The position numbers and the translations under genes are program-made. The notes beneath the pieces were generated by a model. The model ran no database searches and was not told where the DNA came from. It was given only the letters and a program-made list of their open reading frames with translations. From CAZUTO01 sp964623085 (GTDB taxonomy: Bacteria; Pseudomonadota; Gammaproteobacteria; Pseudomonadales; GM7GCV1), in assembly GCA_964623085.1 (NCBI GenBank), contig CAZUTO010000004.1, positions 1 to 64,000 on the forward strand: a stretch of DNA of 64,000 bases, in the 5' to 3' direction. The first letter of the stretch is position 1. Each line of letters opens with the position of its first letter. Shown here one piece after another: positions 9,501-16,713 of the stretch.

Positions 9501-9601
9501 TCATAACCTAGGTTAAAGGCTTGTTCAACAAGCTCCTCTGGCCGTGATGCGGACTGTAGAAAGCTAAAGTTAGTGAGGCAGTTGAGCTCAGTGAAATGCA
9601 T
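6512..9601 (-). CDS. dnaE2: Error-prone DNA polymerase DnaE2 (ImuC)
   Basis: Second C-family polymerase alpha subunit, used in SOS mutagenesis and lesion bypass. The 1029 residues fit DnaE2 and are shorter than the replicative DnaE. An N-terminal PHP-type domain starts with the DnaE2-typical TELNCLTNFSFL. The catalytic aspartates sit in PDIDVDFE and LKVDVLALGML. CQGRGSAANS, a helix-hairpin-helix region and a C-terminal OB fold (VAGIVTGRQRP, NVIVWK) follow. A LexA box lies a few bases before the start codon. The partner genes imuA and imuB, usually next door, are not in this window, so they are either elsewhere or absent. Confidence 0.95.
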   Translation of the reverse strand: MHFTELNCLTNFSFLQSASRPEELVEQAFNLGYEALAITDECSVAGIVKAYVKASALGLKLIIGSQFKLSNGCKLIALCPSKESYQELCGLITLARRRTTKGGYELHIEDLRFRLKSCLVIWLPNPNYGNNSGLADSLKQAFPKRLWIGVHHSHQAAEQLNFQKLIQLSQQQALRLVCCGDIRMHNPNKKPLLDVLTGIRFNTSVQELGDTLEANAEKYLKPLPLIQKLYPKQLIEETQHIASLCSFSLDELKYQYPQELVPAGLSPIKHLFNLVSAGAVNRWPKAVPEKVQQAIEKELTLIEELHYEYYFLTVYDLVRFARSRNILCQGRGSAANSVVCYCLGITEISPELINTLFERFISKERDEPPDIDVDFEHHRREEVIQYIYNTYGRERAALAATVITYRTRSAIRDVGKALGLDKQLIDELAKSLAWWDRKNDLKKRVEEVGMRMDQKCLQQFYALVQQIKGFPRHLSQHVGGFLITQGQITELVPIENASMANRTVIQWDKEDIESLGLLKVDVLALGMLSAIRRALEMIHRYEPSIKSMADIPKEDPDTYEMLCKGDSIGVFQVESRAQMSMLPRLKPKCFYDLVIEIAIVRPGPIQGDMVHPYLRRRDGEEAIDYYNDDIKEVLVPTLGVPIFQEQAIKLAMVAAGFTGGEADQLRRAMATWGKNGSLHKFEEKLINGMLERGYDQHFAERLFEQIKGFSGYGFPESHSASFALLCYASSWIKCHHPAAFYCALLNSLPMGFYSASQLIQDALRHEVSIFPIDVQKSTWENCIEVAPGNDVQPWGVRLGFSRIKGLHGSVGERIESARKKIKFSHIQDLARRAQLSRNDLKLLAAADALKPLSGHRYQASWQALAIEPTRFLLNDADQQISHKDDRISAPSIQDNVHIDYQTTGLSLRPHPMSLLRSNPPFNQCKRYTELAALNSGRFVRVAGIVTGRQRPSTANGTIFLTLEDETGNINVIVWKQTQAHFRKQLLTGRLLMIKGTVETNHDVVHVVAGALIDLSDQLAEIGVSSRDFH

Positions 9602-9607
9602 AATATA

Positions 9608-9623
9608 CTGTAAAAATATACAG
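9608..9623 (-). promoter_or_regulatory. LexA-binding site (SOS box) of dnaE2
   Basis: On the minus strand the 16-mer CTGTATATTTTTACAG matches the gammaproteobacterial SOS consensus CTGT-N8-ACAG at every fixed position. It ends 6 bases before the dnaE2 ATG. It also overlaps the best promoter candidate, TTGCAA-17-AATACT, whose -10 element runs into the box, so bound LexA would block polymerase directly. Confidence 0.93.
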
Positions 9624-9807
9624 TATTTATATTTTCATATATCTTTGCAACTAAGTTTTTCAAACTTTGACTGTATTTAAAAAATAGACGTTGCTATCTG
9701 AGCAAAAAAATTTTGTTATCCACATTTTTGAGCTCTAAATAAATATTTTTTCGGTGGTTGCTCGGCTATGATGATCGCCGATAGAGCGTCGAGTATAAGG
9801 TATAAAA
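9624..9807. promoter_or_regulatory. Divergent intergenic region dnaE2 / glutamate dehydrogenase
   Basis: AT-rich region with the dnaE2 promoter at its left end. On the plus strand TATGAT near 9766 is a possible -10 element for the dehydrogenase gene, but no good -35 pairs with it. AAGG about 9 bases before ATG 9808 is the likely ribosome-binding site. No RNA gene is seen. Confidence 0.35.
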
Positions 9808-11262
9808 ATGAATAAAATCTCGGACAAAAATGCTGTTACAGACAAATCGGAAACTACAGAGTCTCCAACTAGTAATTTTTTAGAATCAGTTGAGAAATAT
9901 TATGATCAAGCAGCCGCCTTGGTTGGTTTGTCGCCAGGGCTTCACGAAAAAATAAAGGTCGCAAACTCCACGTACATTGTTCGCTTTGGTGTGCGTCTTA
10001 GGGGCGAGCTTTATACCTTTACAGGCTATCGCTCGGTTCATTCCGAGCATCGCGAACCGGTTAAGGGTGGTATCCGCTACGCTAAACAAGCTGATCAGAA
10101 CGAGGTGGAAGCCTTGGCGGCACTAATGACCTATAAATGTGCTCTTATGGAAGTTCCCTTTGGTGGTTCAAAAGGCGCTTTGGTGATCGATCCTTCTGAA
10201 TGGGAGATTCATGAGTTGGAGCGAATTACTCGCCGTTTTACTCAAGAGCTCGATAAGCGCGGCTTGATAAATCCGGGGCAAAATGTTCCGGCTCCTGACA
10301 TGGGTACCGGCGAAAGGGAAATGGCCTGGATCGCTGATGAGTACAAGCGCTTAAATCCGTATCATGCCACAACCATGGCCTGTGTGACGGGTAAGCCTAT
10401 TAGCAAAGGCGGTATTCGCGGGCGAACAGAAGCGACGGGACGTGGTGTTCAATACGGGCTGCAGGAGGTGTTCCGTCATCCTGAAGACTTGGCATTTGCG
10501 GGCCTATCTGGCAGCTTAGAAGGCAAACGCATTATTGTTCAGGGACTGGGAAATGTGGGTTATCACGCCGCTCTATTTTTAAGCACGGAAGACAAAGCGC
10601 TGATTACAGGTGTTATTGAGCGAGATGGAGCCGTTGTGGATGAAAACGGAATCGATATCAAGGCACTGCACGGACACATTATTGAAACAAACGGTGTATC
10701 AGGGTTTCCAGGCTATGTTGCCGATGGCTTAAGTGTTTTGGAGCGAGACTGCGATATTCTGATTCCTGCAGCCATAGAAGCTGCGATTCATGCTGGTAAC
10801 GCTGATGCGGTAAAAGCCAATATTGTTATCGAAGCAGCCAACGGCCCGCTGACCTACGATGCCAATGAAATATTACGCGACAGAAACTGCTTGGTTATTC
10901 CCGATCTATATGCCAATGCAGGGGGTGTGATCGTGTCCTATTTTGAATGGGTCAAAAACCATGGGCGCATACGTTTTGGCCGGTTACAGCGGCGTGACTA
11001 TGAGCGAAAAACGCTGAAAATGATTGAAGCTTTTGAGAAAATGTCCGGCAATGAATTTCCGCAAGAATATTTGGATGACATATTGTCCGGACCCACTGAG
11101 ATAGATTTGGTTCGCTCAGGGCTCGACGACATCATGCGTGATGGATACTGCGCTATTAGTGAACGCTGGCATTCGGATGAACGCATTACTGATCTGAGAG
11201 CCGCCGCTATGTCTATTGCTATTGAGCGTATCGCAGATTCTTATAGTTCATTGGGTATATAG
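9808..11262 (+). CDS. Glu/Leu/Phe/Val-family dehydrogenase, probably glutamate dehydrogenase
   Basis: Reversible oxidative deamination of an amino acid, most likely glutamate to 2-oxoglutarate and ammonia, at the junction of carbon and nitrogen metabolism. The 484-residue protein has PVKGGIRY, the catalytic-lysine segment LMTYKCALMEVPFGGSKGAL, PAPDMGTGEREMAWI and a Rossmann GLGNVG loop near residue 250. The family also includes leucine, phenylalanine and valine enzymes, and the cofactor (NAD or NADP) cannot be settled by eye. It is transcribed away from dnaE2. A small TPR protein gene follows 78 bases later. Confidence 0.85.
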   Translation: MNKISDKNAVTDKSETTESPTSNFLESVEKYYDQAAALVGLSPGLHEKIKVANSTYIVRFGVRLRGELYTFTGYRSVHSEHREPVKGGIRYAKQADQNEVEALAALMTYKCALMEVPFGGSKGALVIDPSEWEIHELERITRRFTQELDKRGLINPGQNVPAPDMGTGEREMAWIADEYKRLNPYHATTMACVTGKPISKGGIRGRTEATGRGVQYGLQEVFRHPEDLAFAGLSGSLEGKRIIVQGLGNVGYHAALFLSTEDKALITGVIERDGAVVDENGIDIKALHGHIIETNGVSGFPGYVADGLSVLERDCDILIPAAIEAAIHAGNADAVKANIVIEAANGPLTYDANEILRDRNCLVIPDLYANAGGVIVSYFEWVKNHGRIRFGRLQRRDYERKTLKMIEAFEKMSGNEFPQEYLDDILSGPTEIDLVRSGLDDIMRDGYCAISERWHSDERITDLRAAAMSIAIERIADSYSSLGI

Positions 11263-11340
11263 GGGCAGAACTGTTCTCTGTAATTCTGTCATTGTCTTCA
11301 ATCGTATAATGAGCAAACACACCCAGGTCTTGCAATTCCT

Positions 11341-11733
11341 ATGTTAGATATTGAGAAGCAACTTGAGCTTGCGAAGGCGCTTTCCGCGAAAGGTGATGAA
11401 TCCCAAGCGCAAGACATGCTTGTGCAACTGCTCAAACAAGAACCACACTGCGCTCCGGCATTGTTTATGCTCGGTGGTTCTTATTTTTGTACGCAGAGTT
11501 TTAACGAGGCGGCGGTGATCTTTGAGCAGCTGGTATTGATGTTTCCAGGCGATGGCAAGGCGTCGACTGGGCTTTACAATGCTCGTTGGAAGGCAGGAAA
11601 AGTCACAGAAGCAGTTGAAGAAATCAAACGATTCATTCAGTCTGCGGACCGGCAAGCGGAACGCGAGACTATCGAAGCATATCTGCGTATTATTGGCGCA
11701 TTTAGTGCTGATGAAACACAGACGCCTAACTAG
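11341..11733 (+). CDS. Small tetratricopeptide-repeat protein
   Basis: A soluble 130-residue protein without signal peptide or membrane segment. Two to three helix-turn-helix TPR units can be traced: residues about 5-35, 40-70 (ALFMLGGSYFCTQSFNEAAVIFEQLV) and 75-105 (GLYNARWKAGKVTEAVEEIKRFI), with small residues at the packing positions. TPR proteins hold other proteins together; the partner is unknown. It lies between the dehydrogenase and the phosphate transporter on the same strand, with spacers of 78 and 94 bases, so co-transcription is possible but not shown. No specific function can be given. Confidence 0.75.
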   Translation: MLDIEKQLELAKALSAKGDESQAQDMLVQLLKQEPHCAPALFMLGGSYFCTQSFNEAAVIFEQLVLMFPGDGKASTGLYNARWKAGKVTEAVEEIKRFIQSADRQAERETIEAYLRIIGAFSADETQTPN

Positions 11734-11827
11734 GCTGTGCTCCGTTTGAGTGGTCAGCAAGATTTTGTAGTTAAGATAGAACAGACTCTCAAGACTAGAG
11801 CTAAACGGTCAATAAGGCGGTTATTTC

Positions 11828-12988
11828 ATGACATCAGCTTCTTCAGTTTCTTCTGAGCCGTCTTCTGGCTCGAGCTGGCTCAGTTGGTTGGGCGTTGTTG
11901 GTCTTGTCTATCTTTTGTTGGTTGCTGTATCGCTTATTGGTGGTGGTTTTAAACTAGCAGCGGGTGATCAAGCGCAAGAGCTTTTTGCTTTTGCAAGCAA
12001 TCCTATTACTGGATTAGTAATTGGCACAATTGCGACCGCTTTGATCCAGTCCTCTAGTACGGTAACTGCTGCAATTGTGGGGTTAGTTGCAGGCGGGCTT
12101 CCTGTAGGTATTGCTATTCCCATGGTGATGGGAGCAAACATCGGTACTACGATTACCAACACCATCGTCAGTCTTGGCCATATCAAGGTAGGAGAAGAAT
12201 TTAGGCGTGCGTTTGCGGCGGCGACTATCCATGATGTTTTCAATTTAATGGCAGTGCTGATCTTCTTGCCTTTGGAGATCAGTTTTGGACTGCTGGATAA
12301 AATTGGAAATTTTCTTGCGCACCGAATGGTCGGCGCAGATTCGATGTCGGTCAGTGGCTTCAATTTTTTAAAGGTCATTGTTGGGCCACCAGTTTCTGCT
12401 GTGAAGGATAGCGTCACATCAGTGATACCAAGTTTGCCAAGCGGTATCTTTATGATTGTGCTTGGTGTCGTCTTTATCTTTGTGTCGATCACCTTTATTG
12501 GGAAGTTACTCAAAGTTCTGATGGTCGGTCGAGCGAAAAGAATTTTGCATGCGGCGGTCGGGCGGAGCCCAATCACTGGTATTGGCTCTGGTGCACTAGT
12601 GACCGTTTTTGTTCAGTCATCTTCGACTACCACCAGCTTGATTGTGCCGTTGGCGGGAAGCGGGGTTTTTAATATTCGGCAGGTGTACCCTTTTACGTTG
12701 GGCGCAAATATTGGCACCTGCATTACCGGTCTTCTCGCCGCAACGGCAGTGACTGGCGAGAATGCGGTCTTTGCGCTAGAAATTGCATTGATCCACCTGT
12801 GTTATAACCTCATGGCGGTACTTGTGATCTACGGCATTCCCTTTTTGCGTGAGATCCCTATCATCGTTAGCGGAAAGCTCGCAGAGCTTGCGGTGCAAAA
12901 TAAGTTCTATGTGCTTGCGTACTTTCTACTGGTATTTTTCCTTATTCCTTTGTTGCTTATTTTTGGTACTCGGGTGCTCGGCTTCTAG
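11828..12988 (+). CDS. Na+/phosphate cotransporter family protein (NptA/YjbB-like)
   Basis: Inner-membrane sodium-driven phosphate carrier family. The 386 residues form about eight to ten membrane helices. The family-defining inverted repeat is visible as two QSSS motifs, QSSSTVTAAIVG near residue 72 and QSSSTTTSLIVP near residue 263. Each is followed by a GANIGT motif (ANIGTTITN and ANIGTCITG). There is no C-terminal PhoU domain, so it is the short form. Its stop codon overlaps the stop of the convergent trmA gene, leaving no room for a terminator. Whether it imports or exports phosphate is not decided by the sequence. Confidence 0.87.
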   Translation: MTSASSVSSEPSSGSSWLSWLGVVGLVYLLLVAVSLIGGGFKLAAGDQAQELFAFASNPITGLVIGTIATALIQSSSTVTAAIVGLVAGGLPVGIAIPMVMGANIGTTITNTIVSLGHIKVGEEFRRAFAAATIHDVFNLMAVLIFLPLEISFGLLDKIGNFLAHRMVGADSMSVSGFNFLKVIVGPPVSAVKDSVTSVIPSLPSGIFMIVLGVVFIFVSITFIGKLLKVLMVGRAKRILHAAVGRSPITGIGSGALVTVFVQSSSTTTSLIVPLAGSGVFNIRQVYPFTLGANIGTCITGLLAATAVTGENAVFALEIALIHLCYNLMAVLVIYGIPFLREIPIIVSGKLAELAVQNKFYVLAYFLLVFFLIPLLLIFGTRVLGF

Positions 12989-14088
12989 CGATTTCTTTGT
13001 AAGCAAACACCGGCTTCAAGGTGAGGGGTAAAAGGAAATTGATCAAAGGTCGCAGCGCTGACTACGTTGTGAGTTTGAGATAGCGCTCTTAGATTTGATA
13101 CTAGCGTTGTTGGATTGCAAGAAATATAAATAATATTTTCGAAATCTGACATGAAAGCGAGCGTTGTTTCGTCAATTCCTGCCCTTGGTGGGTCAACCAA
13201 TATCGTGCTGAAATGATAAGTGCCTAGATCTAAGTGAGAGAGTCTTCTAAAAGGTCGTATCCCACTCAGCGCTTGCGATAATTCTTCTGCAGAAAGCCGC
13301 GCGTGATCGATATTCGTTAGTCGATTTTCTTCAATGCTCCATTTTAGAGCGGCAATGGATGTTTTACTCACTTCGGTGGTGAGAACCTTGCCGAAGTGTT
13401 TTGATAGCGGCAAGGTGAAGTTGCCGTTACCGCAGTAGAGTTCAAGGTAATCACCGCCCAGTCCTTTGGCTTCCGAATTAGCCCAATCGAGCATCTTTTG
13501 ATTTATCGCTGCATTGGGCTGGCTAAAAGCACCTTCGTATTGTCGGTATTGGTATGGATGTCCTTCTACGTTAAATATTTCAGTGACATAGTCTAGTGTC
13601 AGCACTCGTTTTTGCTTGCGGCTCCTGCCGATGATCGTTGACTTCAATTCAGCCTGAAGCGCTTGCGCCGCTGTGTCCCAATCATCATCAAGCGGACGGT
13701 GATATATCAGAGTGATGAGTGTCTCGCCAGCTTGCGTACATAGAAATTCAGCGCTAAAGAGGCGGTGACGCAGTTCTTGATTCGATTTTAGTAAAAGCAA
13801 CAATCGCGGCATAAGCTGCTGGATGTGCTGATGGGCGGGAGCGAATTTTTCGACGTGGTAGAGAGTCTTTGAACCAGGTTTAAACATGGCATAGTGAATC
13901 TCGTTGCCCTCATGCCAAACACGAAATTCCGCACGCATTCGATAACCGGATTCTGGTGATTCAAAACGATGAATAGGCCCGCTATAAAACGCCGAAATAT
14001 CCGCGTTAAATAAATCGTTTTTTAGGACAAATTGTTCAGAGTAATTTAGGCTCGAATAATCTGAATGGGTTTTCGTAAAGTCAGACAA
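12985..14088 (-). CDS. trmA: tRNA (uracil-54-C5)-methyltransferase TrmA
   Basis: Makes ribothymidine at position 54 of the T loop in tRNA, using S-adenosylmethionine. The 367 residues match TrmA length, and there is no TRAM domain. SAM-binding motif LELYCGNGNFTLPL is near residue 215, the DPPRAG loop follows, and the nucleophile cysteine sits in ISCNPTTL near residue 325. The C-terminal PFTPHLEAGVCL is also typical. The start appears to be TTG at 14088, because the next methionine is about 50 residues in and would cut into conserved sequence. It converges on the phosphate transporter with overlapping stop codons. Confidence 0.94.
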   Translation of the reverse strand: MSDFTKTHSDYSSLNYSEQFVLKNDLFNADISAFYSGPIHRFESPESGYRMRAEFRVWHEGNEIHYAMFKPGSKTLYHVEKFAPAHQHIQQLMPRLLLLLKSNQELRHRLFSAEFLCTQAGETLITLIYHRPLDDDWDTAAQALQAELKSTIIGRSRKQKRVLTLDYVTEIFNVEGHPYQYRQYEGAFSQPNAAINQKMLDWANSEAKGLGGDYLELYCGNGNFTLPLSKHFGKVLTTEVSKTSIAALKWSIEENRLTNIDHARLSAEELSQALSGIRPFRRLSHLDLGTYHFSTILVDPPRAGIDETTLAFMSDFENIIYISCNPTTLVSNLRALSQTHNVVSAATFDQFPFTPHLEAGVCLQRNR

Positions 14089-14170
14089 AGCAAATTCGCC
14101 AGAAGGGGACTCGCTATTATACTGCTCATCAAATCGAAATTAATTCTTAACCGCTAGGGTTCGGCTATAG

Positions 14171-14575
14171 ATGATTGAAAGATTACAAATACAGGTGTCA
14201 GGACAGGGTCTTCACGAATTCACAGATCAGGTTCGGCAAAGCGTTAACAGTCAGGCTGTTGACGAAGGACTTTGCACCTTATTTATTCAGCATACCTCGG
14301 CAAGCCTCCTCATTCAGGAGAATGCTGATTCTAGTGCACGTAGGGATCTTGAAAACTGGTTGAATCGGCTTGTACCGCAAAATGACCCCATATATACCCA
14401 TACGCAAGAAGGACCAGATGATATGCCGGCACATATTAAGTCCGCGATCACAGCGACGAGTCTTAGCATTCCAGTTTTTGATGGAGGATTGGCGCTGGGC
14501 ACCTGGCAGGGCATCTACCTTTGGGAGCACCGACATCACGCTGGCGTCAGAACCTGTATTCTTCATTTGCAATAA
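14171..14575 (+). CDS. YjbQ/UPF0047 family protein (secondary thiamine-phosphate synthase)
   Basis: A 134-residue member of the YjbQ family. E. coli YjbQ has a weak thiamine-phosphate synthase activity able to stand in for ThiE; the main role of the family is unresolved. Diagnostic pieces are LFIQHTSASLLIQENAD in the first half, then THTQEGPDDMPAHIKSA, GTWQGIYLWEHR and the final RTCILHLQ. The clustered histidines fit a metal site. It stands alone between divergent trmA and a lipoprotein gene. The same window holds a complete-looking main thiamine pathway, so it would be a backup. Confidence 0.9.
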   Translation: MIERLQIQVSGQGLHEFTDQVRQSVNSQAVDEGLCTLFIQHTSASLLIQENADSSARRDLENWLNRLVPQNDPIYTHTQEGPDDMPAHIKSAITATSLSIPVFDGGLALGTWQGIYLWEHRHHAGVRTCILHLQ

Positions 14576-14676
14576 AGAGTTAGCGCTGCTTGTCTAAACA
14601 TTAGTTTGTGAGTTCAACTTATTGGTGTAATCTGGGCTTATATTAAGGAAAACTTTTATTGAAAGGAGAGATTAGT

Positions 14677-15051
14677 ATGAAAAACCTTTTGCTATGGTTT
14701 GCGATTTTGTTTTTAGGAGCGTGCAGCTCTAGTCAGCGATTACCCGGACAGACGGCAGTGATTATTGATACGCAAGGAATAGACATGAATCTTTATGACG
14801 CGGATCTTGAGGATTGTTATGTGTTTGCCGATGAGGTTTCGGTTGGAGAGAAAGCCGGAGTGGGTGCTGTCCTTGGTGCTGCCGTTGGCGGTATTTATGG
14901 CGCGATAGTTGGTGATAGTCAAACAGTGAGACGGTCAGCAGGCGTCGGTGTAGTGGGTGGCGCTTTGAAGGGCACTGCAAGTGGTTTGTCAGAGCGTGAT
15001 CAAGTGGTAAAAAGATGTCTGCAAGGTCGCGGGTATCAGGTTTTAAACTGA
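14677..15051 (+). CDS. Small outer-membrane lipoprotein with glycine-zipper segment
   Basis: The start was set at ATG 14677 because GGAGA lies 9 bases before it and the lipoprotein signal begins there. MKNLLLWFAILFLGAC is a classic signal ending at the lipobox cysteine 16, so the mature 109-residue chain is lipid-anchored. Residues about 66-105 are rich in glycine spaced every four (GAGVGAVLGAAVGGIYGAIVG), the glycine-zipper pattern of small envelope lipoproteins such as the SlyB/YmgG type. Three further cysteines are present. No sharper function can be given. It is followed by a terminator shared with sodB. Confidence 0.8.
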   Translation: MKNLLLWFAILFLGACSSSQRLPGQTAVIIDTQGIDMNLYDADLEDCYVFADEVSVGEKAGVGAVLGAAVGGIYGAIVGDSQTVRRSAGVGVVGGALKGTASGLSERDQVVKRCLQGRGYQVLN

Positions 15052-15074
15052 GTCTTGATTGCTGCGGAAGGAAA

Positions 15075-15101
15075 AAAAAGCCCTGATTTACAGGGCTTTT
15101 T
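15075..15101. terminator. Bidirectional intrinsic terminator
   Basis: AAAAAGCCCTG and CAGGGCTTTTT form an 11-bp stem around an attta loop, with A and T tracts on the two sides. It can end both the lipoprotein gene (plus) and sodB (minus). Confidence 0.9.
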
Positions 15102-15116
15102 AGTTTTAAGCAGATG

Positions 15117-15698
15117 TTAGCCTGCGAGATTCTGGTTCGCAAAATCCCAATTAACCAGTGCCCAAAATGCATCGATATAAGCAGGACGAGCATTGCGATA
15201 GTCAATGTAGTATGCGTGTTCCCACAAATCCAACGTAAGCAATGGCGTTGCGTTGCCAGTCAGAGGCGTCGCTGCATTACTGGTGTTGACGATTTCTAAA
15301 GAACCATCGCCGTTTTTTACAAGCCAAGTCCAGCTCGAACCAAAGTTGCCAACAGCGCTCGCAGTAAACTGTTCTTTGAATGCATCGAATGACCCAAAAG
15401 ATGTGTTGATTGCAGCTGCAATATCGCCAGTTGCTTCGCCACCGCCATTTGGGCTTAAGCAGTTCCAATAAAATGTATGGTTCCAAATTTGAGCGGCATT
15501 ATTGAACAGCCCATCTTTAGAGTTTTTAACGATGGTTTCTAAGTCCGCGTTGGCAAGGTCTGTGCCCTCGATCATCGGGTTCAACTTTGCGACATAGCCC
15601 GCGTGATGTTTCCCGTAGTGAAACTCGAGCGTTTCCTTTGAGATGTGAGGTTGGAGTGCGTCTAATGCGTAGGGTAGCTCGGGAAGCGTGATAGCCAT
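15117..15698 (-). CDS. sodB: Superoxide dismutase [Fe], SodB
   Basis: Cytoplasmic enzyme that turns superoxide into oxygen and hydrogen peroxide. The 193-residue length is that of bacterial Fe-SOD. Metal ligands are recognisable: the histidine in YGKHHAGYV (near residue 27), the histidine in WNHTFYWNCL (near 74), and the Asp and His in LDLWEHAYYIDYRN (near 157 and 161). The iron rather than manganese type is inferred from the E. coli SodB-like ALEPHIS-type start and the overall pattern, which by eye is good but not absolute. GGAG before the ATG is the ribosome-binding site. The 200-base upstream region shows no convincing promoter or Fur box to me. Confidence 0.94.
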   Translation of the reverse strand: MAITLPELPYALDALQPHISKETLEFHYGKHHAGYVAKLNPMIEGTDLANADLETIVKNSKDGLFNNAAQIWNHTFYWNCLSPNGGGEATGDIAAAINTSFGSFDAFKEQFTASAVGNFGSSWTWLVKNGDGSLEIVNTSNAATPLTGNATPLLTLDLWEHAYYIDYRNARPAYIDAFWALVNWDFANQNLAG

Positions 15699-15901
15699 GT
15701 GTATTAATCTCCTGACAGTCTATGTATTTAGTTGGTACGAATTGATACGGACGTGCAAGTTCGCATTTTAGGGCAAATTTGTTAGAAATGTAGGTAGAAA
15801 ATGCGGCCCACAACTAAAACATAAAAAATGGGTGCCTCCAAGAGCTGCCACTCATTGCATTGCTGGGGTAAAATAATCTCTTTGACTTTGAGCGCAGATC
15901 A

Positions 15902-16663
15902 ATGGTTGATGATTTACGAATAGTTCCAGAGCGCGATGAATCGCGAGCAATGCCAAAATCTAATCGTCCTGCAGCGACTGGTGCTAGCACCAAGGCTAGA
16001 TCCAATGCTACAAAACAGCCGGTTCAAAAAGCCAGCGGAGGCTCTTCTGTATTGGTTGGGCTGCTTTGTATTATGGTAGCGCTGGTGTCTGGTGCGGCAG
16101 CTTATTTATATATGCAAACCCAAACGTTATCTGAACAGCGCGATGACCTTGATAGCCGAGTAAAGGTGCTTGAGCAAAAGCTCTCAGTGACCGACGAGTC
16201 TTTATCGCAATCTGGTGCTGCTATTCAGTCTGTCCTAAAAGACCAGGCCGAAGAAATGGAACTTCACATGTCTGAGATTAGAAAACTCTGGGGCGTAGCC
16301 TATGACACTAATCGCATAGACATCGAGGCACTTGAAAAAACCACCGCAAGTCAAACGACCTCAGTGAATTCATTGCGTGAATCTGTGACCAAGCTTGAGC
16401 CGCTGGCCGATAGCTTTGCTAGTTCGCAATCCAGAATCGAGGCGCTTGCTAACCAGTCTCTAGCGCTCTCAGCCGGTTTTGATGAAACCGAAGGACAGCT
16501 TCGTGAATTGTCAGACGGATTAGCGGTTTTGCGAGGTGACATTAGTGCGCAAAAAAATGTCAGCAGCAATCATACAGAAGCCATTGAAGCGATCGATCAA
16601 TATCGGGTTCAAATAAATCAACGGTTAATTCAACTTGAGAATCAAATTAGAAATAATCCGTAA
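15902..16663 (+). CDS. Single-pass membrane protein with long coiled coil, unknown function
   Basis: I do not recognise this 253-residue protein. Residues 1-47 are polar and basic and probably cytoplasmic. Residues about 48-70 are one hydrophobic helix (VLVGLLCIMVALVSGAAAYLYM). The rest, about 180 residues, is almost entirely heptad-patterned and rich in Glu, Gln, Ser and Leu without prolines, so a periplasmic coiled coil is likely. It sits between sodB (opposite strand) and fumarase, 50 bases before the latter. The layout resembles small envelope or division-associated proteins, but nothing specific supports such a role. Confidence 0.7.
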   Translation: MVDDLRIVPERDESRAMPKSNRPAATGASTKARSNATKQPVQKASGGSSVLVGLLCIMVALVSGAAAYLYMQTQTLSEQRDDLDSRVKVLEQKLSVTDESLSQSGAAIQSVLKDQAEEMELHMSEIRKLWGVAYDTNRIDIEALEKTTASQTTSVNSLRESVTKLEPLADSFASSQSRIEALANQSLALSAGFDETEGQLRELSDGLAVLRGDISAQKNVSSNHTEAIEAIDQYRVQINQRLIQLENQIRNNP

Positions 16664-16713
16664 CTAATTGTATTTTTTATGTTTAAATAAACTAAACGGA
16701 GCTTTTCTTAGCT

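Noticed and set aside
11968..12576. Minus-strand frame of 202 codons inside the Na/Pi transporter
   Set aside because: The plus-strand frame has clear QSSS and GANIGT motifs, so the antisense frame is by chance.
14762..15205. Minus-strand frame of 147 codons across the lipoprotein gene and the end of sodB
   Set aside because: It crosses a strong terminator, overlaps two real genes and has the unusual composition of a shadow frame.
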